The notes under the pieces are model-generated. The model was given only the letters and a program-made list of their open reading frames with translations. It was not told the DNA's origin and searched no databases. 45,214 nucleotides of DNA from an uncultured Paraprevotella sp. (GTDB lineage Bacteria; Bacteroidota; Bacteroidia; Bacteroidales; Bacteroidaceae): the NCBI GenBank assembly GCA_944319925.1, contig CALUFQ010000022.1, positions 1 to 45,214 on the forward strand, read 5' to 3'. This document shows, piece by piece, positions 1 through 8,381 of this stretch. The translations under genes and the position numbers were made by a program. Within the stretch, counting starts at the first letter, position 1. The number at the start of each line of letters is the position of its first letter.

Positions 1-112
1 CTCAACGAGTTCTGTTACAAGTTCAACCGAAGATACTTCGGATTCAGACTCTTTGAAAGGCTTGAACTTTGCGCTTGCCTATAAGGCCGATTTCAAACAT
101 AGAATCTACTGA
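1..112 (+). mobile_element. C-terminal fragment of an IS1595-like (ISXO2-type) transposase
   Basis: The first reading frame, open from the window edge to a TAA at 91-93, encodes a peptide containing LNEFCYKFNRRYFG and RLFERL. This resembles the conserved C-terminal 'NEF-Y-FNRR' stretch of IS1595-family transposases. At about base 70 the more family-like ending (ALAYKADFKHRIY, stop at 110-112) lies in the next frame, so a one-base shift near the end is likely, or the protein simply ends early. The body of the element lies outside the window. No terminal inverted repeat could be fixed in 113-257; a 27-codon frame at 158-241 there is too short to support. Family assignment is from the motif only. 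Confidence 0.55.
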
Positions 113-257
113 TTAGGGCAATTGCGGATATTCATAAACCATTTAATAACAAGTAGTATGGCAACAAAGAATTGGAACAACGGCTTTCATTTGTGTTTTG
201 TAGGCGTTTTCCCAAATTTAGTTTTTTCAGTGCCATCTTAAAAACACGGGGCGGTTT

Positions 258-962
258 TTAGTCGCAATATTTCAAGTATTTAGCGGGTCTGACCCAATGT
301 TCTTTGAGCAGCAGTTCAAATTTGGCCTTGCCATATACGCCTCCGTACCTGTTCCACCAGCGGCAGGCAGGGTGTGACACGCGCTCTGTTATAATGTCGC
401 TGTACGCAAGTCCTTTGGTTGCGCAGTAATTGTTGAATGCCTCGTATGCCAGCTTGCTGAGGAAGATGATGGTGTCGGGCTTGATTTCGGAGATGATGCC
501 TGTCAAAGCCTCCCCGGAGACCTCATTGTCTATCGGCTGTGGCTTGAAGCCTTTGCTGCCGCTGGCATTGTAGGCAGGGCGGAGAAAGTAGTTGTAGAAT
601 GCTGCCTCTGATAATCCCGTCTCATGCTCGACGTTAGCTTCGGTTAGTACCCTGTCCATGATGTTGAACACTTTATTGAAAGTCTTGTAGCCGATGTCGT
701 TGCTTACATCCCTCTTGCGGTAGTCGGGAATAAGGCGTGCATCGGCGGCCTTATACCATTTTACGGCATCGAGGAAATCGCAGTGTTTCACATCGTTGTC
801 GTCGAAATAGTTGCTTTCGCCGATGAGGAGCAACTTGCTATGCCGTCCGTCTTCGCGCCAGTAGTGTTCGCGCACGACAGGAATTAGGTCTGGGAATCTT
901 ACGAATATGCCTTCGGTCACTGTGCCGCCAAGGCCGATGTTGCAGAATTTGTTGTTAGCCAT
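258..962 (-). CDS. Hypothetical protein, possible uracil-DNA-glycosylase-like fold
   Basis: This 234-residue cytoplasmic protein has no signal peptide. Near residue 45 it carries KLLLIGESNYFDD, and near the C-terminus DTIIFLSKLAYEAF followed by VSHPACRWWNRYGG. The order 'GES-Y' early, a hydrophobic strand, then a 'HP' motif late is reminiscent of the uracil-DNA-glycosylase superfamily, where motif A and the late His motif form the active site. This is a weak, pattern-level resemblance. The gene starts with MANNKF at 962 and is followed only by the transposon remnant. It and its upstream neighbour are more A/T-rich than the genes beyond 1.8 kb and sit beside a mobile-element scar, so acquisition by transfer is plausible. 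Function unknown. Confidence 0.6.
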   Translation of the reverse strand: MANNKFCNIGLGGTVTEGIFVRFPDLIPVVREHYWREDGRHSKLLLIGESNYFDDNDVKHCDFLDAVKWYKAADARLIPDYRKRDVSNDIGYKTFNKVFNIMDRVLTEANVEHETGLSEAAFYNYFLRPAYNASGSKGFKPQPIDNEVSGEALTGIISEIKPDTIIFLSKLAYEAFNNYCATKGLAYSDIITERVSHPACRWWNRYGGVYGKAKFELLLKEHWVRPAKYLKYCD

Positions 963-1031
963 AGTGTGTATATTTTATAGTTGAATGATTTTAAAAATTG
1001 CACAAACGGAACTTGAAAGTTAGAAGTGACT

Positions 1032-1730
1032 TCAACCCTTCTTTATAAGTGTCGATGTCGTCAAAGAAATTTCTTTTGGCATATTGGCCAGGAACTTTTC
1101 ATATTCAGCGAGGTATCGCTGCATCAGTTTGGCGCGTCTTGATAATACTTCCATGCAAGATTCTTTGTTGCCTTCAGAAATTTCTTCCATAAAATCAAAA
1201 TTGTCGCGTATCTGTGAATCGAATTTGAAATATGGAAATCTGTGATTCAGGTATATGATGGCTTCTTCCACTATTTTCTTGAAATATTCATCTTCTCTGG
1301 CGGATGCACTTATATAATCCGAAATATAATCGAACGCCAATTGAATATTTTCCGTTGTAACCATTTCAAACGGAAGATTTTCAAAATCTTCAACATCATA
1401 GAACCCATCTGTATTCCTGATATCGGCAGACCATAAGCACGAATCCTGCCTAATATAGACACAATACGTTTTGTGTTCCTGTTTATTGTAGAAATACGCG
1501 AACCACTGGTCTGGACAAGGCCCCACGTAATTCCATCGCAATTCAATGGTTTCAAGCATTCTGTTGTTTGTTTTACTATCCATAGTTATTGTTGCTCCAT
1601 AAGTGTTGGCACCCTCACAAGGTAGTCGCCAGAAGTTCCATTTTATGAATGCCACCCTATCACATTCCCGTATATTCGTTGAACGTATGCCCAATGGCTT
1701 TGCCCTTAGGGCGTTAGTGTCCATTGCCAC
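1032..1730 (-). CDS. Hypothetical protein of unknown family
   Basis: This 232-residue soluble protein is not recognised. The N-terminal two thirds is mixed, with many aromatic residues (ELRWNYVGPCPDQWFAYFYN). The last 90 residues look helical and charged (EDEYFKKIVEEAIIYLNHRF, then RRAKLMQRYLAEYEKFLANM). There is no signal peptide or membrane segment. Two starts are possible, M1 at 1730 and M3 at 1724. It lies 69 bases upstream of the UDG-like gene in the same direction, so the two may be co-transcribed. A/T-rich composition and the nearby transposase fragment suggest accessory DNA. Confidence 0.55.
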   Translation of the reverse strand: MAMDTNALRAKPLGIRSTNIRECDRVAFIKWNFWRLPCEGANTYGATITMDSKTNNRMLETIELRWNYVGPCPDQWFAYFYNKQEHKTYCVYIRQDSCLWSADIRNTDGFYDVEDFENLPFEMVTTENIQLAFDYISDYISASAREDEYFKKIVEEAIIYLNHRFPYFKFDSQIRDNFDFMEEISEGNKESCMEVLSRRAKLMQRYLAEYEKFLANMPKEISLTTSTLIKKG

Positions 1731-1783
1731 ACCAGAAGTGTAAATTGTGTACTCCGTGCGTTTAGGCTATATATGGACATTCA

Positions 1784-3415
1784 TTAAAATTTATAACCGA
1801 TACTGAAGAACACTTGGTGTGTGTCCAGTTTCACGTCTATTGGCGTGAGTTGCCCGTCAAGGTAAGTATCATCGAACGCATAAAAATCGCCCGACTGCAT
1901 ACGATACTTATAGGCCACGTCTGCATAGAAATGGCGGCTGTGCCAACCTAACCCTGCAGTGAAGATGTTCACGTCGCCTTTGTTCATATAGTCCGTCGTC
2001 GTTTGATAGCCGAAAGCAGGAGATTCCCCCGTCTGGTCGAGTGTGGCGTTTTTTCTGAACATGCTGGAATAATAGTTGTACCCCAAACGGAAAGCAATCT
2101 GGTCTGTCAGGTTCATTTCCATGCCAAATTTGAAGGAATGGCTTCCGCGCAGGGTTGACTTGTGTATGGCATCCATGTCCGGATCGTGCACCGTGCTTCC
2201 GTAGGAATATCCCCAAGCATCGTAATCCACATCGTCATATCCTTGCTTGGTTTTGCCGTAATTGGCATATTCATATTCCGCGCCCAATGCCATGTACTTC
2301 CCGATGGTGTGCCCCAATGACACCCGCACTTTCCACGGCGTGTTGATTTTCAGGTGCAGGCTCGCCAAATCATAATCCGGCAAATAATTGTCATAGACGA
2401 AATTCCCTTCCCAATCTTGATCCATGACTATCTCATAATTGCCATCTTCATACATGGGCGAATCAATGCTGTAAGAAGAAGACGTCTCCAAGTGGTAGAA
2501 TGTAGGGGTTTCTACGGCAAAACCGATGCGGAAGGGTGAATTTTCAACAGGGCGGACAATCGCTCCCATTTTCACGTTAACTCCATAACCGCTTACATGC
2601 CGCGTGTTGTATAAAGAATAATTTTCCACATCAGGAATTACGATTGTCCCATCACTAACGGTGCCAAATTCCCTGTAAGTACTGTAACTATAATAGTCCA
2701 CATCATTCACGCCTAAAGTGAAACCCAAATACACGCGGTCTTTGATGTTCATGGATACATTAAAGTCATACCCCGCAATACCGCCTTCCGTCACCCGGTC
2801 GTAATTGTTCCAATCCGCCCCCACTCCTTCATAATGGTCATACATAGGATTGCCCTCCGCATCCATCTGCACGTTGTTTTGGCCATCCCGGATATAGACA
2901 GGATTGACAAGGCAAGCCTTATACATCAGGTCGGCCAACGGCGTGGAATATTGCGTGTTGTTCAAGATGTCGGCCATCTGCTGTGTTTGTGACAGTCCGC
3001 CCACTTGCATGTTGTCGGCAATAAAAGCATTGTTGAAGTTGGCTCGTTTTTGGTAGTTTGCCCCGAAGTTGACAAACTTCACGGCCTTTCCCATGATGGG
3101 AACACTGACCACGAACCCCATTTGGTCGAACGACAAGTGTGTCATGTCCGCGTTTAAGTCCGGCTTTTCCCCTTGCGTCAACACGCTGAATGACAACGCA
3201 GCGTCACTCCTGCGATAAAGTCCGAGCGCGGCAGGATTGGCAGAACCGGCAGAAATGTCGGCGCCCAATGCGCCCAATGCGCCGCCCATGCCCACGTAGC
3301 GTGCCGAACCGATTAAATCGGTGGGCATATAATTTTCATTCATATAAGGTGTTTGCGCCATAACGGTCATACATGCCATATATGCGCCCGCAAACAATAA
3401 ATATTTCCGTTTCAT
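1784..3415 (-). CDS. Outer-membrane porin of the OmpP1/FadL/TodX family
   Basis: This 543-residue protein starts with a signal peptide (MKRKYLLFAGAYMACMTVMA, cleavage after AQ). The mature N-terminus has the family's region DLIGSARYVGMGGALGALGA, then NPAALGLYRR, which form the plug and first strand in FadL-type channels for hydrophobic molecules. The rest alternates polar and aromatic residues as in a beta-barrel and ends in a terminal Phe (FFSIGYKF), the usual signal for barrel assembly. Length is slightly above E. coli FadL. It lies 37 bases downstream of the secreted Ser/Arg-rich protein gene and is probably in the same transcript. Substrate is unknown; transport of a lipid-like compound is a family-based inference. 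Confidence 0.85.
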   Translation of the reverse strand: MKRKYLLFAGAYMACMTVMAQTPYMNENYMPTDLIGSARYVGMGGALGALGADISAGSANPAALGLYRRSDAALSFSVLTQGEKPDLNADMTHLSFDQMGFVVSVPIMGKAVKFVNFGANYQKRANFNNAFIADNMQVGGLSQTQQMADILNNTQYSTPLADLMYKACLVNPVYIRDGQNNVQMDAEGNPMYDHYEGVGADWNNYDRVTEGGIAGYDFNVSMNIKDRVYLGFTLGVNDVDYYSYSTYREFGTVSDGTIVIPDVENYSLYNTRHVSGYGVNVKMGAIVRPVENSPFRIGFAVETPTFYHLETSSSYSIDSPMYEDGNYEIVMDQDWEGNFVYDNYLPDYDLASLHLKINTPWKVRVSLGHTIGKYMALGAEYEYANYGKTKQGYDDVDYDAWGYSYGSTVHDPDMDAIHKSTLRGSHSFKFGMEMNLTDQIAFRLGYNYYSSMFRKNATLDQTGESPAFGYQTTTDYMNKGDVNIFTAGLGWHSRHFYADVAYKYRMQSGDFYAFDDTYLDGQLTPIDVKLDTHQVFFSIGYKF

Positions 3416-3452
3416 AACATTTCTTCTTTAAACGTTTTTAATGCGATCGATA

Positions 3453-4475
3453 TTATCTGCGTCCCCGTACGCCCCCGCTGCGTGATGGAGAGAAGCCTCC
3501 TCCGCCGCTACGGCTTGGCGAACTGAACGACGGACTGAACGTGCTTCTTGAAGAAGAGGAAGGCGTGAAACTGCCACTCCGCGTTGACGGTGTATAAGAC
3601 GGCCTGTAGGTTGAACGGCTGCCACTGCGGGCAGGTTGCCTTGTGGTCGTGGTCGAGCGGTTCGGACGGAACGTAGAAGAACCGGAAGACTTCCTGCGCC
3701 ATGACGTGCCACTATTGTTCCGGGCAGTACGTGTGCGTGAATAAGTCGCACCACCACGTCGTGCGCTGCCACGTGCCAATGCGCTATGATCTCTGTGCGT
3801 CAGGCTTGGGCGAGCCACAGGACGCCCCGGATGCCCCCCTCCAGGATGTCCCCAGTGAGGATGATGCCAATGCGGCCTCCAATACCAGGGGTCATGCCAT
3901 CCGGCATACCACGGGCCTCCCCAACCCCAATAAGAATAGTAGGGCCATCCCCAGCCCCACGAATAATAAGGCCCCCAATAGAACGTGCTCCAACTGCTCG
4001 GGAAAGCGTATGCATACACCCCGTCGTCATACACATCCCAATAAATGGCGTTCGGCCCGTAGCACAAATCCCAATACAGCGGGCTACTTACGGCCACGCC
4101 GATGGTCGGGGTGCAGAAACGCAAAATGCGCTTGGAACATTCGTAATCGTCCCCCGAATCCAACGCTCCCCGCGCGGCCACTTCCGTGCTGTCCTCACCT
4201 GCCAATGAATCTTCAGCCGCATCGTTGGCCCAGATTCCCCGGCGGTTGTACTCGTCCACATCACGTACCTCGCCGCTCGCATACACCGGTTCTTCACCTG
4301 GCGGCAGGACATCGTCTCCATTATCCTCCGCATGCTGCGGTTCATACGTGACCACCACCGTTGAAGCTTTCTTCGGTTCTTCCTTCTGTGGGATGAAATA
4401 CATGTCATCCACTTGGGCAAAACCTGCGGACACGGCCAACGCCATGACTATCGCTAAAAATATCTTATAAATCAT
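3453..4475 (-). CDS. Secreted low-complexity protein (Trp/Tyr/His-rich centre, Ser/Arg-rich tail)
   Basis: Starting at 4475 the protein is 340 residues with a signal peptide (MIYKIFLAIVMALAVSAGFAQ). An in-frame ATG two codons upstream (4481) lies only one base from the AGGAGG-like ribosome site at 4483-4488, whereas 4475 has about 7 bases spacing, so 4475 is preferred. After an acidic stretch (residues 20-110) comes a region dense in Trp, Tyr, Gly, Pro and His (about 140-215, e.g. WGWGWPYYSYWGWGG and HPHWGHPGGGHPGRP). The last 120 residues are almost only Ser, Thr, Arg, Gly, Pro and Phe with SGSFTPSSSS-like repeats. Similar Bacteroides proteins have been labelled 'vitellogenin II precursor', which says nothing about function. 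Export to periplasm or surface is supported; role unknown. Confidence 0.8.
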   Translation of the reverse strand: MIYKIFLAIVMALAVSAGFAQVDDMYFIPQKEEPKKASTVVVTYEPQHAEDNGDDVLPPGEEPVYASGEVRDVDEYNRRGIWANDAAEDSLAGEDSTEVAARGALDSGDDYECSKRILRFCTPTIGVAVSSPLYWDLCYGPNAIYWDVYDDGVYAYAFPSSWSTFYWGPYYSWGWGWPYYSYWGWGGPWYAGWHDPWYWRPHWHHPHWGHPGGGHPGRPVARPSLTHRDHSALARGSARRGGATYSRTRTARNNSGTSWRRKSSGSSTFRPNRSTTTTRQPARSGSRSTYRPSYTPSTRSGSFTPSSSSRSTFSPSFSSPSRSGGGGFSPSRSGGVRGRR

Positions 4476-4501
4476 AGTCATTCCTCCTATCCATTACTAT
4501 G

Positions 4502-4533
4502 CAAATATACTTTTTTCTCCCTACACAGACAAG
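4502..4533 (-). promoter_or_regulatory. Bacteroides-type promoter of the secreted low-complexity protein gene
   Basis: On the minus strand TATATTTG (4509-4502) matches TAnnTTTG, with CTTG (4533-4530) 20 bases upstream in place of TTTG. Expected start of transcription is near 4495, about 20 bases before the start codon at 4475. It lies back to back with the prmA promoter. Confidence 0.6.
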
Positions 4534-4552
4534 GCCATTTGCGCTTGAAAAG

Positions 4553-4583
4553 TTCGATAATAACGCTTTTTTTGCTATTTTTG
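4553..4583 (+). promoter_or_regulatory. Bacteroides-type promoter of prmA
   Basis: TATTTTTG at 4576-4583 matches TAnnTTTG, with TTCG at 4553-4556 as a weak upstream box 19 bases away. It lies about 37 bases before the prmA start. This placement rejects any start upstream of 4583, including the ATG at 4539. Confidence 0.55.
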
Positions 4584-4619
4584 CAGAAGAATCGGCTTCA
4601 ATGCCCTAAAATAAACGAA

Positions 4620-5465
4620 ATGAAATACTTGGAACTTGAATTTACCCTTGCCCCATACGACGAAAATGCGGCCGATTTGTTGGCCGCGCTGACCGCCCAA
4701 GCGGGATTGGAAAGTTTTGTCGCCACGGAATCGGGCATGAAGGGCTACGCGCAACCCGCACTCTTCCAGCGCGAGGTGTTGGAAAGCATCCTGTCGGACT
4801 TCCCTATCTCCACGGTAAAGATAGGCTACTCCGTGCAAGAGGCCGAAGACCGTAACTGGAACGAAGAATGGGAAAAACAAGGGTTTGCCCCGGTCTGCAT
4901 TGATGATAAAATTTGCATCCATCTTCCCGGCCAAAGCGACCTCCCCAAAGTTGAATACCAAATCCAGATTGAGCCGCACCAAGCTTTTGGCACCGGGCAG
5001 CACCAGACGACCGGAATGATTCTGCGGCGATTGGCCGACATGGACTTAATCGGGAAAAAGGTGCTTGACGCTGGCTGCGGAACCGGCATCTTGGGCATTT
5101 TTTGTGCCATGAAAGGAGCTTCGAACGTGCTGGCCTATGACATCGATTCGTGGAGTGTGCGCAACGCGCTGCAGAATATTCAATTGAACCACATCGGAAA
5201 CATGGAAGTGTTGGAAGGCAACGCGGCCCTGTTGCAAGGAAAAGGTCCGTTTGATTTGATATTGGCCAACATCAACCGAAACATTTTGTGGAACGACCTT
5301 CCGGCCTTTTCCTCAGTATTGGCCTCCCATGGACAAATCATCCTTAGCGGGTTCTACGTGGAAGATATTCCCATGTTGGCAGAAAGGGCGGAATCTTTGG
5401 GACTGGCTTGTGCCAACCACACGGAAAACGAACATTGGGCAAGCCTTTTGCTGAACAAGATGTAA
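4620..5465 (+). CDS. prmA: Ribosomal protein L11 methyltransferase PrmA
   Basis: This 281-residue cytoplasmic enzyme transfers methyl groups from S-adenosylmethionine to lysines and the N-terminus of ribosomal protein L11. The start at 4620 (MKYLELEFTLAP) is chosen because the open frame upstream crosses the promoter box at 4576-4583 and because 281 residues fits Bacteroidales PrmA. The N-terminal substrate-binding domain covers about residues 1-110 and includes WNEEWEKQGFAPV. The Rossmann methyltransferase domain follows, with motif I VLDAGCGTGILGIF (about 143-156) and the post-II motif LANINRNIL. IEPHQAFGTGQHQTT is a typical PrmA signature. It converges with the GH25 gene with only 2 bases between stop codons. 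Confidence 0.95.
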   Translation: MKYLELEFTLAPYDENAADLLAALTAQAGLESFVATESGMKGYAQPALFQREVLESILSDFPISTVKIGYSVQEAEDRNWNEEWEKQGFAPVCIDDKICIHLPGQSDLPKVEYQIQIEPHQAFGTGQHQTTGMILRRLADMDLIGKKVLDAGCGTGILGIFCAMKGASNVLAYDIDSWSVRNALQNIQLNHIGNMEVLEGNAALLQGKGPFDLILANINRNILWNDLPAFSSVLASHGQIILSGFYVEDIPMLAERAESLGLACANHTENEHWASLLLNKM

Positions 5466-5467
5466 AC

Positions 5468-6439
5468 TCAAAGGGGGGTGCTATCCAAATCCACGGTGAC
5501 GTCTTGCTCTTTGATGGTGAGGTTCATCAGTTCTTCATACGACCCGTTGAAAATGTTGCAATCCACGTTTCCCCGGATTCCACTCACCTTCCCGCAATCG
5601 GTGTGTTGCCAAAAAGCCCATTTCCCTTTATAAGCCAGCTTTTCCACGTAATAGTGGGCTATCCAATAGGGATAGGCGTTAAAAACCGGAGTGTTCAAAT
5701 ATTGCAACTTAAATTTGTAACCGGTATAGATGATGGGCTTCACGCCATATTCCGCTTCCACTGCGTCCAACCAAACCTTTACGGCTTTCTGCAACTGCGG
5801 AACGGTCAAATCACCCGCCTTCTCTACGTCTAAGACAGGAGGTAAGTCGCCCGGTTCCAAGTGTACTTGTTTTAAGAAGAATTTGGCTTGTGCTTTTGCG
5901 TCTAGATTTGGCACAAAGAAATGATAAGCCCCACGTATCAACCCGTTTTGCTTCGCTTTGTAAAAATTCAAATTGAAGTTATCATCCAACAAAGATGTTC
6001 CTTCCGTGGCCTTGATAAACACGAAACTCACCGGTGCCGTGTCCAAACTGGCATTGCGCACGACTTCCCAGTCTATGTCTTCCTGATAATGCGACACGTC
6101 TATGCCATGTATGTCAAAACCTTCAGGATATATCGGATCCCCGTAAATGGCTTTCCATCGTAGCGACGAAGGCCCCACGAAAAAATAATAAAAGAAAAGA
6201 ACATATGCAGCCCCGAGCAATAACGCGCCACACCATATCGTCCATGCAGGCCAACGTTTGAAGAAAAGCCATTTGTCAAGCTTCCCTTTCGTCGCCTTTT
6301 TGGCTTTTGCCTTAGGCTTACGTGGAGAAACACGTTTCCTTCCGCGTCCGTTTGCCGAGGGCGTAGCCGTCTTTTTGCGCACAGTGCGGGAATTAGGCGA
6401 TGTGGTTCCTCCTGAGACTTTTCTTTCCTTGGTATCCAT
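5468..6439 (-). CDS. Membrane-anchored GH25 lysozyme (muramidase)
   Basis: This 323-residue protein has a Lys/Arg/Ser/Thr-rich cytoplasmic N-terminus (1-60), one membrane segment (about 66-90, WTIWCGALLLGAAYVLFFYYF) and a GH25 domain from about 108. Catalytic-type residues are visible in HGIDVSHYQ, FVFIKATEGTS and LPPVLDVEKAG, and the late IIYTGYKF and YWIAHYY motifs are also GH25-like. The family cleaves beta-1,4 bonds between MurNAc and GlcNAc in peptidoglycan. The signal-anchor topology puts the enzyme in the periplasm, so a role in wall remodelling is more likely than phage lysis. The only available ATG (6439) almost touches a promoter box at 6441-6448. Confidence 0.9.
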   Translation of the reverse strand: MDTKERKVSGGTTSPNSRTVRKKTATPSANGRGRKRVSPRKPKAKAKKATKGKLDKWLFFKRWPAWTIWCGALLLGAAYVLFFYYFFVGPSSLRWKAIYGDPIYPEGFDIHGIDVSHYQEDIDWEVVRNASLDTAPVSFVFIKATEGTSLLDDNFNLNFYKAKQNGLIRGAYHFFVPNLDAKAQAKFFLKQVHLEPGDLPPVLDVEKAGDLTVPQLQKAVKVWLDAVEAEYGVKPIIYTGYKFKLQYLNTPVFNAYPYWIAHYYVEKLAYKGKWAFWQHTDCGKVSGIRGNVDCNIFNGSYEELMNLTIKEQDVTVDLDSTPL

Positions 6440-6440
6440 G

Positions 6441-6448
6441 CAAAGATA
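6441..6448 (-). promoter_or_regulatory. TAnnTTTG box abutting the GH25 start codon
   Basis: TATCTTTG on the minus strand (6448-6441) is followed one base later by the ATG of the GH25 gene. No good upstream box is seen (TTCG at 6469-6466 gives a short 17-base spacer). If used, it would give a leaderless or nearly leaderless transcript. Confidence 0.35.
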
Positions 6449-6495
6449 AAGTCCCCCCGCCGAAGCGAAGGGACTTGACTGTATTCAATATGCGG

Positions 6496-8136
6496 TTATC
6501 TGCCAGCTTGTTCCAATTGCAAAGTCTTAGTCGGCTGGTCGCACACTTCGCTCGGGCCGAAATATTGAATCGGGCCGGGATAAACAAAGCATGTTTCGCG
6601 CGCCCAACGGTCGCGGTTGGCCACAAACTCCTTGAAAGGAGCACCGTCCAAGCGTACCAAAGCTTTCTTGATTACAGGCTTCATTTCGCCGTTGCGCTTC
6701 TCCATGTTCATCATCATCGTGATGGGCACACCGCCAGCCACCCATTCCGAAGCCGGCGCCGTGGTGTTCTTCACGATAGCCATGTAACCGGTCTTGCCAT
6801 TGGCAATCAACATGGCTGCGCTCGTACCCAACGCATAGCAATAATCTGCATCGTAGTTCGACGGAGCCGCGCAACGTCCTTCATAGCCGAAGAAATGGTG
6901 CAAGGAAGCAAACTTGCCGACGAACTTGCCTTCTTTCTTCCATTCTGCCAACTTGTTGCCCACCATTTCGGCCAACAACTTTTCGGTTTCAATCAATGAA
7001 ACTTGTACATTTCCATGCGGGTCGCGTTCCATCGTCAATTGAGCGGCTACGCCCACGGGAAGAGACTCATATACGGCCTTGTTCTCGGCCGACAACTTGC
7101 CCAAAATCCAAGTGCGTTGTTCTGCCTTAGGAACGGCAGCCCCTTCCGGAGTGGCTAAGAGGTCGTTCAATTCCGCAATCAGCTTCTTCACGGCCGGAAT
7201 GAACTCAATCAGGCCTTCGGGCACCAACACTGAACCGAAATTGTTGCCGTCGGCAGCACGATCGGCTACGGCTTGGGCAATATAGGTCACAATGTCATCC
7301 AGCGTCTGGTTCTTGGCCTCCACTTCTTCAGAGACAAGGCAGATGTTAGGCTGGCATTGCAATGCGCATTCGAGGGCGATGTGCGAAGCCGAACGTCCCA
7401 TCAGTTTGATGAAATGCCAGTATTTACGGGCTGAGTTAGCGTCGCGCTGGATGTTGCCAATCACCTCGGAATAAGTCTTGCAGGCCGTGTCGAAACCGAA
7501 AGATGTCTCGATTTGGTCGTTCTTCAAGTCGCCGTCAATGGTCTTCGGACAGCCAATCACCTGTACGCCGCACTTCTTTGCCGCATAATATTCGGCCAAC
7601 ACGCAAGCATTGGTGTTCGAGTCGTCGCCGCCAATGATAACCACGGCTTTGATGTTCAGCTCCTTGATGATTTCAAGCCCCTTTTCAAACTGTTCCTCTT
7701 TCTCCAACTTTGTCCGGCCGGAACCAATCATGTCGAAACCACCCGTGTTGCGGTATTCATCAATGATGTCTGCCGTCAACTCCATATAATTGTGATCCAC
7801 CAATCCGCCGGGTCCCAAGATGAAGCCGTAAAGTTTGCTTTCGGGGTTCAGACGTTTGATGCCGTCAAACAAGCCACAAATCACGTTGTGACCGCCGGGA
7901 GCTTGACCGCCTGAAAGGATGACTCCCACGTTGAAAGGAGCGTATGCTTTGGCTTCGCCCGGAACAAATTCAATCAGTGGCATCCCGTATGTATTCGGGA
8001 ACAACTTCTTGATTTCTTCCTGGTCGGCCACAGACTGTGTGGGTGCGCCTTCTTTCACGCACACATTTCCCTGCAAGCCTTTCGGCAACTTGGGCTGATA
8101 AGCCGCTCTTGCAATTTGCAATGCACTTTTTTCCAT
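6496..8136 (-). CDS. pfp: Pyrophosphate-dependent 6-phosphofructokinase
   Basis: This 546-residue cytoplasmic enzyme phosphorylates fructose 6-phosphate with pyrophosphate instead of ATP, reversibly, in glycolysis. GGDDSNTNA (about residue 167) has the second Asp that marks PPi-dependent enzymes (GGDG in ATP users). [11 protein letters not shown] (about 196) carries the catalytic region, and [16 protein letters not shown] binds the sugar phosphate. Length matches the long 'beta-type' PFP of Bacteroidales and plants. The frame is open upstream to 8289, but 8136 ([20 protein letters not shown]) is preferred because a promoter box lies at 8178-8185 and the upstream peptide is Phe/Cys-rich and unlike the family. 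It stands alone, with a terminator of the GH30 gene upstream. Confidence 0.95.
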   Translation of the reverse strand: MEKSALQIARAAYQPKLPKGLQGNVCVKEGAPTQSVADQEEIKKLFPNTYGMPLIEFVPGEAKAYAPFNVGVILSGGQAPGGHNVICGLFDGIKRLNPESKLYGFILGPGGLVDHNYMELTADIIDEYRNTGGFDMIGSGRTKLEKEEQFEKGLEIIKELNIKAVVIIGGDDSNTNACVLAEYYAAKKCGVQVIGCPKTIDGDLKNDQIETSFGFDTACKTYSEVIGNIQRDANSARKYWHFIKLMGRSASHIALECALQCQPNICLVSEEVEAKNQTLDDIVTYIAQAVADRAADGNNFGSVLVPEGLIEFIPAVKKLIAELNDLLATPEGAAVPKAEQRTWILGKLSAENKAVYESLPVGVAAQLTMERDPHGNVQVSLIETEKLLAEMVGNKLAEWKKEGKFVGKFASLHHFFGYEGRCAAPSNYDADYCYALGTSAAMLIANGKTGYMAIVKNTTAPASEWVAGGVPITMMMNMEKRNGEMKPVIKKALVRLDGAPFKEFVANRDRWARETCFVYPGPIQYFGPSEVCDQPTKTLQLEQAGR

Positions 8137-8177
8137 GTTCTTTGGTTTTATATGGTTGAAAAAAAATTTTTCGCACA

Positions 8178-8208
8178 CAAAATTAATGCTTTTTGCCGTA
8201 ATAGGAAA
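8178..8208 (-). promoter_or_regulatory. Bacteroides-type promoter of pfp
   Basis: TAATTTTG (8185-8178, minus strand) with TTTC (8208-8205) 19 bases upstream. The leader to the pfp start at 8136 would be about 35 bases. It excludes the longer open frame as the true protein. Confidence 0.5.
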
Positions 8209-8312
8209 ATACATGTCGAAAAAACAATCCGCCAATCCCTGAAAAAATCCATCGGCACACAAAAAAAACGGCAACCCGACACACCGCATACATAAACAGG
8301 AAACCGGACGCC

Positions 8313-8347
8313 AAAAGAGCCGCGAGATGGATACCCCCGCGGCTCTT
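8313..8347 (-). terminator. Intrinsic terminator after the GH30 gene
   Basis: Arms AAGAGCCGCG (8347-8338 read on the minus strand) and CGCGGCTCTT (8324-8315) form a perfect 10-bp stem with a 13-base loop. A short T run (8316-8313 on the minus strand) follows. It lies 34 bases past the GH30 stop codon. Confidence 0.65.
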
Positions 8348-8381
8348 CCGAATCAAGCAATTATTACGCAAACAATCCTTA

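Noticed and set aside
158-241. 27-codon frame after the transposase fragment
   Set aside because: Too short, no promoter or coupling, and lies in the probable end region of the insertion element.
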